Source: Brevundimonas bullata
Lineage (GTDB): Bacteria > Pseudomonadota > Alphaproteobacteria > Caulobacterales > Caulobacteraceae
NCBI RefSeq assembly: GCF_014207965.1
Contig: NZ_JACHLM010000002.1
Coordinates: 310,001 to 374,000 of the forward strand
Length of the DNA stretch: 64,000 nucleotides
Reading direction: 5' to 3'
A program made the position numbers and the translations under genes. The first letter of the stretch is position 1. Each line of letters begins with the position of its first letter. The notes beneath the pieces are model-generated. The model saw only the letters and a list, made by a program, of their open reading frames with translations. It was not told where the DNA came from and ran no database searches. Positions 58,721-64,000 of this stretch are shown in pieces.

Positions 58721-58907
58721 GGCCACCGTCGATGAGCTCGCGAATCTCCGCGTCCAGCGCGGCGTCTTCAGCCTGAGCAGGTGGGACCGCCAGAGGCAAT
58801 ATCGTGACCTTGCCATCGGGAGTGATATCGACGCGGTGCTGACCGCTGTTGATAGCCTTCTGCACGATGGCGGTCAGGCTTCTGCGGTTGGACGTCGAGC
58901 GGTTCAT
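58707..58907 (-). CDS. Small hypothetical protein upstream of integrase (66 aa)
   Basis: This 66-residue protein starts MNRSTSNRRSLTAIVQKAI, has a basic N terminus and an acidic C terminus (DAALDAEIRELIDGG). Its place directly before int, with overlapping frames, is where excisionases often lie. However, I see no clear winged-helix or AlpA pattern. Function not assigned. Confidence 0.65.
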   Translation of the reverse strand: MNRSTSNRRSLTAIVQKAINSGQHRVDITPDGKVTILPLAVPPAQAEDAALDAEIRELIDGGHAPH

Positions 58908-59248
58908 ATGACCGGCTCCTTCAGAGCCACGCGGATGCGGATGCGACCGAGGGCGGTCAGGCGGTAGCCGTCGGGCTCAGTGAGGATGGCGTCGGCGCCA
59001 AGGGTGTCGCGGATCTCGGTCATCATCGGGCCGATGGCCCTGACGTTGCGCAGGACGGCGAGGTCGGATCGGGGAAGGCGTCGCCGAACTGCAAAGCGCG
59101 TCAGGCCCTGTGGCTCCTCTTCCAGGCGGGCGAGGATCCACGACGCGCTCATCGGCAAGCCGAAGGCCCTGGCTATCGCTTCGGCGCGCCGGTCCTCCAG
59201 GGCCGCACAGGCGCGGTTCATGATTGCGGTTCGAAGGTCGATGATCAC
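58904..59248 (-). CDS. Hypothetical phage protein, possible winged helix (114 aa)
   Basis: The 114-residue product has helices in its first half and a stretch PQGLTRFAVRRRLPRSDLAVLRNVRAIGPMMTEIRD followed by EPDGYRLTALGRIRI, which looks like a winged-helix wing and strand. DNA binding is a guess from this pattern. GTG start at 59248 overlaps the preceding stop by four bases (GTGA). Confidence 0.6.
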   Translation of the reverse strand: MIIDLRTAIMNRACAALEDRRAEAIARAFGLPMSASWILARLEEEPQGLTRFAVRRRLPRSDLAVLRNVRAIGPMMTEIRDTLGADAILTEPDGYRLTALGRIRIRVALKEPVI

Positions 59249-59463
59249 GCCGGCACCTCGGCGAACAGGTCGGGGTGGGGCGGCGCGCTATCGGCGCCAT
59301 AGACGGTTCGAAGCGACTGTTCGGCCCAGGTGCGGTGCCCGGTCGCGTCGTGGTGCCGGGCGGCGACGCCGGCGGCGTTCCGGCCGAGCCAATGCGCGGC
59401 CAAGCCGTGGCAGACGGTGCAGCCGGCCCGAACGGTGCGGATTGTCTCGGCCGTGCGGGTCAT
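59245..59463 (-). CDS. Small CxxC/His protein (72 aa), possible zinc binder
   Basis: This 72-residue protein has CTVCHG near residue 15 and ARHHDATGHRTW about 18 residues later. The arrangement of two Cys and two or more His suggests a small zinc finger of the kind often found in phage early regions. It has an Ala/His-rich composition. Start and stop overlap the neighbours by four bases each. Confidence 0.62.
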   Translation of the reverse strand: MTRTAETIRTVRAGCTVCHGLAAHWLGRNAAGVAARHHDATGHRTWAEQSLRTVYGADSAPPHPDLFAEVPA

Positions 59464-59933
59464 ACGTCCTTGGCCTCGGCCGGGGCGGTGGCCTTGATTG
59501 CTTCCACGACGGGACCGGCGCGTTGCAGGAGCGAGTCCAGATAGGCCCAGGTCTCGGCGTTGCCGCCCGTCTGGCGTTGCTCGATCTCGTCCTGGAGCTC
59601 GGGGATCAAGTCGAGCATGACGTGGAAGAGCTCGTGTCCCTGTTCGACCGTCACCGGCTTGTGGCCCTTGATGTCGACGTAGAGGGCGAGCTTGTCCTTG
59701 AAGTTGGCGAAGACGGCGCCGGTCGACATGCCGGCTTTGGCGGCGATGCCCCGGATAGTGGCCTTGTCGTAACCGACCGTGTCGAACAGGGCCTCTGCGG
59801 CATTCCTGACCTTGGACCTGGTCAGGGCCTTGGCGGCCTCGCGCTTGTTCATGCGGCGCTCTGGCTGCTCGTCCAGGGCAAAGGCAGAGGCGATCGGGGA
59901 GGCGGGCCCGGGGGCGAAAGTCGATCCGTCCAT
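59460..59933 (-). CDS. TetR-like HTH protein with short C-terminal domain
   Basis: This 157-residue protein has a typical TetR DNA-binding domain (about residues 37-83: FDTVGYDKATIRGIAAKAG, MSTGAVFANFKDKLALY). The following part is only about 70 residues, acidic and Gln/Glu-rich, instead of the usual 120 to 150-residue ligand domain. The start at 59933 overlaps the upstream stop (TGATG). An internal ATG at 59852 would give 130 residues. It may be a phage-adapted regulator without small-molecule control. Confidence 0.72.
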   Translation of the reverse strand: MDGSTFAPGPASPIASAFALDEQPERRMNKREAAKALTRSKVRNAAEALFDTVGYDKATIRGIAAKAGMSTGAVFANFKDKLALYVDIKGHKPVTVEQGHELFHVMLDLIPELQDEIEQRQTGGNAETWAYLDSLLQRAGPVVEAIKATAPAEAKDV

Positions 59934-60085
59934 CAGGAGGGTTCCTTGGTGATCTGCAGAAGGTCGTGGACGTCCATGCGGAAGAGTTCAGCGACAAATG
60001 CGGGTTTGAAGCCCGCCCGGAGGAAGGCACGCGTCCAGGCGGGCAGGCGCTCGTGGCGGTCGGCCAAGATGGGGTTGGTCAGCAT
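59933..60085 (-). CDS. Very small hypothetical protein (50 aa)
   Basis: The frame runs from ATG 60085 to TGA 59933. It encodes 50 residues that are mostly helical with AWTRAFLRAGFKPAFVAELFRMDVHDLLQI, which resembles a helix-turn-helix-like pair. Both ends overlap neighbours as TGATG, the same pattern as the rest of the operon. That supports translation despite its size. Confidence 0.5.
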   Translation of the reverse strand: MLTNPILADRHERLPAWTRAFLRAGFKPAFVAELFRMDVHDLLQITKEPS

Positions 60086-60483
60086 CAGGCGGCAGCCATG
60101 GTTTCGGGGGCGCTGGCGCTGACAACGATCTTGGCGATGTCGAGCATGGCGCGCTGCTGATCAGGTCGCATCTGGCCGAACAGGCGAGCCAACTGGATGC
60201 CGGTGATGGTGCCGCCCTGGGCGGCGAGCGGGTCGCCGATCGGGCTGCCGTCATTGCGCAGCGGCGGCAGCAGGTCCTCGGCCTCAATGCCGAGAACAGG
60301 ACGCATACGGGCGAGGGTCGAGATGGCGAGGCGGTTGTCGCCCTTCTCGTATTTCTGGACCTGCTGGAACGACAGGCCCACTGCTTCGGCCAGACCCGTT
60401 TGGGTCAGGCTGCAGCGCATACGGGCTTTACGCAGGCGCTGGCCGATTTCGACATCCAGCGCGGTGGCGGATCTCTTGTTCAT
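60085..60483 (-). CDS. XRE-family transcriptional regulator (132 aa)
   Basis: This 132-residue protein has an N-terminal HTH: LDVEIGQRLRKARMRCSLTQ, TGLAEAVGLSFQQVQKYEKGDNRL. The rest is a helical domain with GIQLARLFGQMRPDQQRAMLDIAKI. Similar Caulobacterales/Rhizobiales phage proteins and chromosomal regulators share this form. ATG 60483 overlaps the upstream tiny gene (ATGA). It lies inside the early operon, so it may be an early regulator rather than the lysogenic repressor. Confidence 0.85.
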   Translation of the reverse strand: MNKRSATALDVEIGQRLRKARMRCSLTQTGLAEAVGLSFQQVQKYEKGDNRLAISTLARMRPVLGIEAEDLLPPLRNDGSPIGDPLAAQGGTITGIQLARLFGQMRPDQQRAMLDIAKIVVSASAPETMAAA

Positions 60484-60575
60484 GAAAGGCGACCTTTCAG
60501 AAGGATGGAGGCGGCGAGGTAAGCAAGGGCGAACGCCAAGAAGAGGCACGCGAGAACTGGTCGGCTGAGCTTCAT
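60480..60575 (-). CDS. Tiny putative membrane protein (31 aa)
   Basis: The frame ATG 60575 to TGA 60480 encodes 31 residues, one hydrophobic helix (VLACLFLAFALAYLAASILL) between Lys/Arg-bearing ends. Both ends overlap adjacent genes as ATGA, which is the main evidence for its being real. Could be a small phage membrane effector. Confidence 0.45.
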   Translation of the reverse strand: MKLSRPVLACLFLAFALAYLAASILLKGRLS

Positions 60576-60799
60576 CCGCGTAGCCACGCGACCAGGAAGG
60601 CGAGGGCGACGATGGCGAAGCCGACTGGCGCGCCGATCGCGGCGTCGACCAGGCCGACAAGGATGCCCAGAATCGAAATGCCCAGGGCCCTGCGAAAGAT
60701 CAGCGGCAGGGGCGCGCGACGGCGCGGTAGTTCGCGGACCATGACCTTAGGGCCGGGCGAGAAGGCCTCGGTGCCGGCGATGTTGTGGGGGCGGCTCAT
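60572..60799 (-). CDS. Small membrane protein (75 aa)
   Basis: This 75-residue protein has a basic stretch (RELPRRRAP) followed by two predicted membrane helices (IFRRALGISILGILVGLVDA, VGFAIVALAFLVAWL). ATG 60799 overlaps the stop of the GapR-like gene (TGATG). No family recognised. Confidence 0.62.
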   Translation of the reverse strand: MSRPHNIAGTEAFSPGPKVMVRELPRRRAPLPLIFRRALGISILGILVGLVDAAIGAPVGFAIVALAFLVAWLRG

Positions 60800-61080
60800 C
60801 AGATCTCTCCCAAGGCGGAGAGGTAGAGGTCGAGGATCGCCTCTTCCTCCTGGCGCTTGGCCTTGTCCTGCTTCCGCAGGCGCAGGACCTTTCGCAGGAT
60901 CTTGACGTCGTAGCCCTCGCCTTTGGCTTCGGCGAAGACCTCCTTCATGTCGATCATGACGGCCTGCTTGTCCTCTTCGAGGCGCTCCAGGCGCTCGATG
61001 ATGGAGCGGAGGCGGCCTTGAGCCGAGGCGGTCAGGACGTCCGGGCTGTCGTCGTTCGGAAGGTGATGGTGATCGGTCAC
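60799..61080 (-). CDS. GapR/DUF2312-family DNA-binding protein
   Basis: This 93-residue protein matches GapR, the nucleoid-associated protein of Caulobacter that binds overtwisted AT-rich DNA. Conserved segments are SAQGRLRSIIERLERLEEDK, KEVFAEAKGEGYDVKILRKV and RKQDKAKRQEEEAILDLYLSALG. It is about GapR's length (89). As it is in the integrated element's operon it is probably a second copy beside the host's essential gapR. GTG start at 61080 overlaps the upstream stop. Confidence 0.9.
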   Translation of the reverse strand: MTDHHHLPNDDSPDVLTASAQGRLRSIIERLERLEEDKQAVMIDMKEVFAEAKGEGYDVKILRKVLRLRKQDKAKRQEEEAILDLYLSALGEI

Positions 61081-61391
61081 GCGCCGGCCTTTCGGCGGGC
61101 CGCGTTGATCCAGTTGCGCACGGCGCCCTCAAAGCCTGATGTGCTGCTGCTGGACACGCCCGCAATGCGGATGCGGCAAGCGTCATGCGCCGGGTTGATC
61201 TTGGCCTTCAGTTCGCCCTCGAGGACGATCTTCAGGCTGGCCATCGCCGTGCTGCGCTCGGCACGCGCGACGGCGGAATAACGGTCTTTGTCCTGGACGA
61301 GATCCTGTGCCGATTTCAGCAGGACCTCGACGCGGTCAGCGAGGGCCGAGAGCTCGGCCGGCGATACCGGAAGGGTTTTCGCGCGGCTCAT
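61077..61391 (-). CDS. Hypothetical phage protein (104 aa)
   Basis: The 104-residue protein has a long helical first half (SPAELSALADRVEVLLKSAQ, DLVQDKDRYSAVARAERSTA) and a basic C terminus ending FEGAVRNWINAARRKAGA. It overlaps both neighbours by four bases (ATGA and GTGA). No family recognised. Confidence 0.65.
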   Translation of the reverse strand: MSRAKTLPVSPAELSALADRVEVLLKSAQDLVQDKDRYSAVARAERSTAMASLKIVLEGELKAKINPAHDACRIRIAGVSSSSTSGFEGAVRNWINAARRKAGA

Positions 61392-61669
61392 GCCGCTGCC
61401 CTCAAGGGCGTGGCGGCGGCGTTCAGCGACTGCAGGGCCTGGGTCGGGGTTTTGCCGAGCAGGTGCCAGAGGGCGATGTCGCAGTCGGCGGGCTCGCGGC
61501 CGAGGGCGGCGGCGGTTTCGACCAGGTCGCCGCGGAAGCTGTGATGCACTTCCTTCAGCGTGGACAGCTGGCCGACGGTCCAGCCGGAAGGGCCGGTCTT
61601 GCGGGCGTAGTGGGTGAGGGAAGCGCGGTGGCGGCCTCCCTGAACCTGTAGATTTGCGGATGCGGGCAT
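61388..61669 (-). CDS. Hypothetical protein, first gene of the early operon (93 aa)
   Basis: The ATG at 61669 has GGGGGAG a few bases upstream, better than the GTG at 61741, which lies inside an operator palindrome. The product of 93 residues has GPSGWTVGQLSTLKEVHHSFRGDLVETAAALGREPADCDIALWHL, a helical array that resembles a Myb/SANT-like or HTH fold, but I cannot assign it. It is first in the 12-gene chain and its promoter should lie at 61700-61760. Confidence 0.68.
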   Translation of the reverse strand: MPASANLQVQGGRHRASLTHYARKTGPSGWTVGQLSTLKEVHHSFRGDLVETAAALGREPADCDIALWHLLGKTPTQALQSLNAAATPLRAAA

Positions 61670-61697
61670 TCGCTCCCCCTGTTCAACGTCAGGGGGA

Positions 61698-61749
61698 GTT
61701 TCCAAAAAAGAAACATTTGAGTCAAGTGGGAAGTTTCTCACTAGGAAAC
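61698..61749. promoter_or_regulatory. Two GTTTC-N7-GAAAC operators before the early operon
   Basis: GTTTC-N7-GAAAC occurs at 61698-61714 and again at 61733-61749, with centres 35 bases apart. They lie between the minus-strand early operon (start 61669) and the plus-strand WYL-TerB gene (start 61818). The same palindrome with identical spacing is found once more at 62934-62950. Position and symmetry fit binding sites for an XRE repressor dimer. Confidence 0.75.
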
Positions 61750-61817
61750 CGCGTTCAAATCACCCTTGAATGGGCGAACGACGATAGCCACGCTCGACCT
61801 TCTCTCCGGGGGTTTCG

Positions 61818-62594
61818 TTGGTCGATCGTTCAGTCGCTAGTGAGCAGTTTGTCTTCGCGCGTCAGGCGCTCGCAGGTGTCTCTGCGTGGACTAAAGCTGA
61901 GGTGTTGCTAGGGACAGCCCGCGTCTGGGAGCAAGATCCTGCCGATATGGCAGTGCCTGACAATCAAGCGCAGGGTGACGCGTCCCTAGTCTATCATCTG
62001 ACCTACACGGACAGCGAGGGTCGCGAATCGCTCCGTGTAGTAACGCTTCGTCGCATTGATGCCACCAGGGACGGGCTGAAGCTGTTCTGCTGGTGTCATG
62101 CAGCTTCGGCTAATCGGCAGTTTAAGGCCGATCGGATTCGCGAGGTCTTCTGTGTTGCGACCGGCGAGGTTTTTGACGCGCCGGGCAACTACTTCGCTGA
62201 GCACCCCATGCTAACAGCCCCGCGCGACCCTGAGGCGTACGCCCTTGCCACGTGTCGCCATGAGGTCAATCTCCTTACCATTCTGGCTGCTGCCGATGGC
62301 GAGGTTCATGAGGACGAGCAAGAGCGGATCTTGGTCCATGTCTACGACAGGGTTCCACATCTGGTTTTGGACGAAGGAAAACTACGTCGGCGTCTCTCCA
62401 AGGTGGTCCCGGACGTCGCAGCGTTCGAAGCAGCCATGTGGCGAATGGGTCGGTTCCGTGATGGAGATAGCGTTGCGCTAATGCGCAGCATGCGCAAACT
62501 GATCGACGCTGACGGTCACGTTGCGGCGGCTGAGATCGCCTTTGCCGAAGAGATTAATGCTCGACTGAACCTTTCGGCCTCATCAGCGGGCTGA
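61818..62594 (+). CDS. WYL-like domain fused to TerB-like domain
   Basis: This 258-residue protein has an N-terminal helical lead (1-50) and then a WYL-like beta domain (about 55-125) with LTYTDSEGRE, SLRVVTLRRI and FCWCHAASANRQFKADRI. A TerB-like helical domain follows (about 145-250) with two acidic metal-type loops, ILAAADGEVHEDEQ and LIDADGHVAAAEIAFAEEI. There is no helix-turn-helix. The TTG at 61818 has GGGGG 5 bases upstream. Codon third positions are less GC-rich than in the host. It overlaps the convergent XRE gene end by 12 bases. WYL assignment is tentative; TerB is firmer. Confidence 0.68.
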   Translation: MVDRSVASEQFVFARQALAGVSAWTKAEVLLGTARVWEQDPADMAVPDNQAQGDASLVYHLTYTDSEGRESLRVVTLRRIDATRDGLKLFCWCHAASANRQFKADRIREVFCVATGEVFDAPGNYFAEHPMLTAPRDPEAYALATCRHEVNLLTILAAADGEVHEDEQERILVHVYDRVPHLVLDEGKLRRRLSKVVPDVAAFEAAMWRMGRFRDGDSVALMRSMRKLIDADGHVAAAEIAFAEEINARLNLSASSAG

Positions 62595-62855
62595 CAGGCC
62601 GGCTACGTCCAGCGCCGCGTCCCGCAATCGCCTAAGCATCAAGGCTTCCTCGGGCGGCATGAGTAGTTCGTAGGGCGAAATTTCGAGCCATTTGGAGAGC
62701 TCGTTTACGATCTCGCGCCGGTACGGGTGCTGTCCGTGGTAAAATTTGTTCGCCCGCCCCTTAGCCCAGCCGAGTTCCTTCACCAGGTCGGCCTGGCGTT
62801 TGCCCAGATGGCGCATCCAATCCTGTAGGTGCCAGTCCGGCTCAGCTGTGTTCAC
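62583..62855 (-). CDS. XRE-type regulator, candidate lysogenic repressor (90 aa)
   Basis: This protein has HTH-like segment LGKRQADLVKELGWAKGRANKFYHGQHPYRREIVNELSKWLEI, then PYELLMPPEEALMLRRLRDAA, a pattern found in small alphaproteobacterial phage repressors. The start is uncertain. GTG 62855 (NTAEPDWHLQDWM) matches relatives by recollection; frames to 63017 would run through the operator and the divergent gene. It is divergent from the Cro-like gene at 62960. Confidence 0.72.
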   Translation of the reverse strand: MNTAEPDWHLQDWMRHLGKRQADLVKELGWAKGRANKFYHGQHPYRREIVNELSKWLEISPYELLMPPEEALMLRRLRDAALDVAGLSAR

Positions 62856-62933
62856 CAGCTGAGCTTGATGACGTGCGCACCAAACGTCGCCGCCTCGCGG
62901 AGAAACTTCTTTTGGGGAAACTATTGACTCACG

Positions 62934-62950
62934 GTTTCCCGTAGAGAAAC
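62934..62950. promoter_or_regulatory. Third GTTTC-N7-GAAAC operator, in the divergent XRE switch
   Basis: GGTTTC-N7-GAAACC spans 62933-62951 (one base pair longer on each side than the other copies). TTGACT at 62924-62929 could be the -35 of the rightward promoter, so the palindrome would sit between -35 and -10. Extra GAAAC half-sites at 62902-62906 and 62917-62921 lie on the repressor side. Confidence 0.75.
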
Positions 62951-62959
62951 CTATGCGCT

Positions 62960-63190
62960 GTGTCTTATCTGGAAACATGGCGCCGTTCCCAAGGCTGGTC
63001 CCAAGCGGACCTTGCACACAAGCTTGGCTTGCGTTCGAAGGGGCACGTCAGCCGCCTAGAGTCCGGGACAGGCCTGACCACAGACCTCGCGATCGCCATC
63101 GATCGACTGTCGAAGGGCGCGGTCCCTGTCGCCGAACTCCGCCCCGACCTCCACGACGTCCGCGTCATCCATGGCGAGGCGTCGGCGTGA
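62960..63190 (+). CDS. Cro-like XRE protein (76 aa)
   Basis: This 76-residue HTH protein reads SYLETWRRSQGWSQADLAHKLG then LRSKGHVSRLESGTG, a classical XRE fold, followed by DLAIAIDRLS. The GTG at 62960 is only 9 bases after the operator palindrome, so its transcript may be leaderless or nearly so. Its stop overlaps the GTG of the next gene. Size and place correspond to Cro in a CI/Cro-type switch. Confidence 0.82.
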   Translation: MSYLETWRRSQGWSQADLAHKLGLRSKGHVSRLESGTGLTTDLAIAIDRLSKGAVPVAELRPDLHDVRVIHGEASA

Positions 63191-63501
63191 GCTGGATCGG
63201 CTACACCGCAGCCGGCGCCGTAGCGGTCCTGATCCTGCGCATGCTGTTCGATGAATTGGGCCGGTTCTTCCTCGGCCAATTGATTGCTGTCGGTAGCGGT
63301 CTTTTCTGCACCGCAGTGGTCGCGGCTCAGGTTGCTGAGCGTGACGTCCTCGCCGTGGCGATACTGGGCTTCCTGGCCACCCTCTGGCTCGACATTCAGG
63401 TCATCGCCCTGCTCGCCCCAGAGCCGGCGGGAGCTCCATACACCATCACCCAGTGGGTGCTGACGCCCGCCACCGCCCTGCGTGAATGGGGCGGATGGTG
63501 A
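63187..63501 (+). CDS. Membrane protein coupled to Cro-like gene (104 aa)
   Basis: This 104-residue protein has three predicted membrane helices (AAGAVAVLILRMLF; FLGQLIAVGSGLFCTAVVAA; VLAVAILGFLATLWLDIQVI) and a short C-terminal tail. GTG start at 63187 overlaps the Cro-like stop (GTGA), so translation is coupled. A longer frame from 62953 is an artefact of GC-rich sequence. No family recognised. Confidence 0.65.
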   Translation: MSWIGYTAAGAVAVLILRMLFDELGRFFLGQLIAVGSGLFCTAVVAAQVAERDVLAVAILGFLATLWLDIQVIALLAPEPAGAPYTITQWVLTPATALREWGGW

Positions 63502-63509
63502 TGAGCAGT

Positions 63510-64000
63510 CTACCGTATGGCCTTGAGCAGGTCGCCTTCTGGCAACGTGACGGGTTGCCGAAACCGGCACTTCTGCCTGTAGGGAAGAACGCCCTTCGTG
63601 ATCAGCGCCGGACGCAAAGCCCAGCGCAGAACCCGATTCCAGGGGGTGTAGGTCGCGCGTTCGCGCAGCAGAACCCTGAACATTGGGGCGTCGCCAGAGT
63701 GGCCGCGCTCGGCGATCGCTCGCATCTTCACCGGTGCCTGCGACCAACTGAGAGGCGCAGGTTCGCGATGTCGGGCGGCAGGTGTCTGGTCGGGTATGAG
63801 CGCCATTTCGAAATGGATGCTCGGCCGGATGGAGGTCGCAATCAGCCGTTCGCCCGCTTCGCTGAACAGGTAAACGGTCGCTTCCTTCTGGTCTCCCCAG
63901 GTTCCGAGGGTGACGTAGCCAGAGATCTGAAGCGGCTTCGGCATCACGCGGTCCCAGACCAGAAATCCGACCGCGAGCGTCGAGCCCGACGCAGCGAAGA
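63510..64000 (-). CDS. Hypothetical protein, N terminus beyond window edge
   Basis: The open frame runs from stop 63510 to the right edge with no interruption. The part upstream of the first internal ATG (63944) reads FAASGSTLAVGFLVWDRV, which looks like a membrane helix, so the true start is probably outside the window. The visible C-terminal part has GYVTLGTWGDQKEATVYLFSEAG and is basic toward its end (WALRPALITKGVLPYRQK). No family recognised. It is convergent with the gene at 63187. Confidence 0.55.
   Translation of the reverse strand, partial: FAASGSTLAVGFLVWDRVMPKPLQISGYVTLGTWGDQKEATVYLFSEAGERLIATSIRPSIHFEMALIPDQTPAARHREPAPLSWSQAPVKMRAIAERGHSGDAPMFRVLLRERATYTPWNRVLRWALRPALITKGVLPYRQKCRFRQPVTLPEGDLLKAIR

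Larger units (their letters stand above)
57652..64000. mobile_element. Left part of an integrative element, probable prophage
   Basis: The region begins right after tRNA-Arg. It contains a tyrosine integrase, a 12-gene overlapping minus-strand operon of small proteins and regulators, a WYL-TerB gene, a divergent XRE pair with palindromic operators, and two membrane-protein genes. Gene size, spacing and family content differ sharply from the region left of 57.6 kb. The left boundary is inferred from the tRNA; the right end and attR are outside the window. No structural or packaging gene is seen. Confidence 0.8.

Noticed and set aside
62953..63501. 182-codon plus-strand frame across the Cro-like gene
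   Set aside because: The first 78 codons overlap the HTH gene in another frame; only the part from GTG 63187, coupled by GTGA, reads as a protein.

Overview
The window is GC-rich alphaproteobacterial chromosome, most likely Caulobacterales and close to Brevundimonas or Caulobacter. This rests on the gene set (bactofilin, an NDUFS4-type complex I subunit, a GatCAB amidotransferase, a GapR-type protein), strong GC bias at third codon positions, and the gene order PBP1A-prfB-bactofilin and pyrB-pyrC'-plsY-dprA-topA. Genus assignment is inference. Coding density is high and many genes overlap by 1 to 4 bases (ATGA, GTGA or TGATG).

Layout. 1-2.1 kb: glutamine synthetase (cut by the window edge), PII protein and NAD(P)H-hydrate dehydratase. 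2.1-11.2 kb: tRNA-Leu, an amino-acid permease, the HrpB helicase, an MHS-type MFS transporter, two methyltransferases and a membrane glycosyltransferase. 11.3-14.5 kb: a TetR regulator translationally coupled to an iron-chelate/cobalamin-type ABC importer. 14.5-24.4 kb: cell wall and translation genes (soluble lytic transglycosylase, dapA, smpB, PBP1A, prfB with its programmed +1 frameshift, bactofilin, bcp, tyrS). 24.5-29.2 kb: anmK, an EamA transporter, a DUF6624-like protein, a TerC protein and an alpha/beta hydrolase whose nucleophile position is Gln. 29.3-38.7 kb: one long operon, iscR-iscS-sufBCDS-sufT-sufA, running straight into metNIQ. It joins Fe-S cluster assembly to import of a sulfur amino acid.

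38.7-50.8 kb: PlsC, a GGDEF protein, an RhlE-type helicase, topA, dprA, plsY, a degenerate dihydroorotase next to pyrB, and ruvX. 50.8-54.1 kb: gatCAB. 54.2-57.6 kb: two RcnB-family low-complexity periplasmic proteins, a glutathione transferase, a Sel1-like small protein and the complex I subunit.

From 57.6 kb to the right edge lies the left part of an integrated element, probably a temperate prophage. It sits at tRNA-Arg(TCT) with a tyrosine integrase as its first gene. Twelve minus-strand genes (61669 down to 57674) form one unbroken chain of overlapping frames. They include a GapR/DUF2312 homologue, an XRE regulator, a truncated TetR-like regulator, a CxxC/His small protein and several tiny proteins. 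Upstream are a WYL-TerB fusion gene and a divergent pair of XRE genes resembling a CI/Cro switch. Three identical-spacing palindromes, GTTTC-N7-GAAAC, sit at exactly the two control regions (61698, 61733, 62934) and are the best candidate operators of this element. No capsid, packaging or replication gene is visible, and the right attachment site is outside the window, so prophage rather than another integrative element remains an inference.
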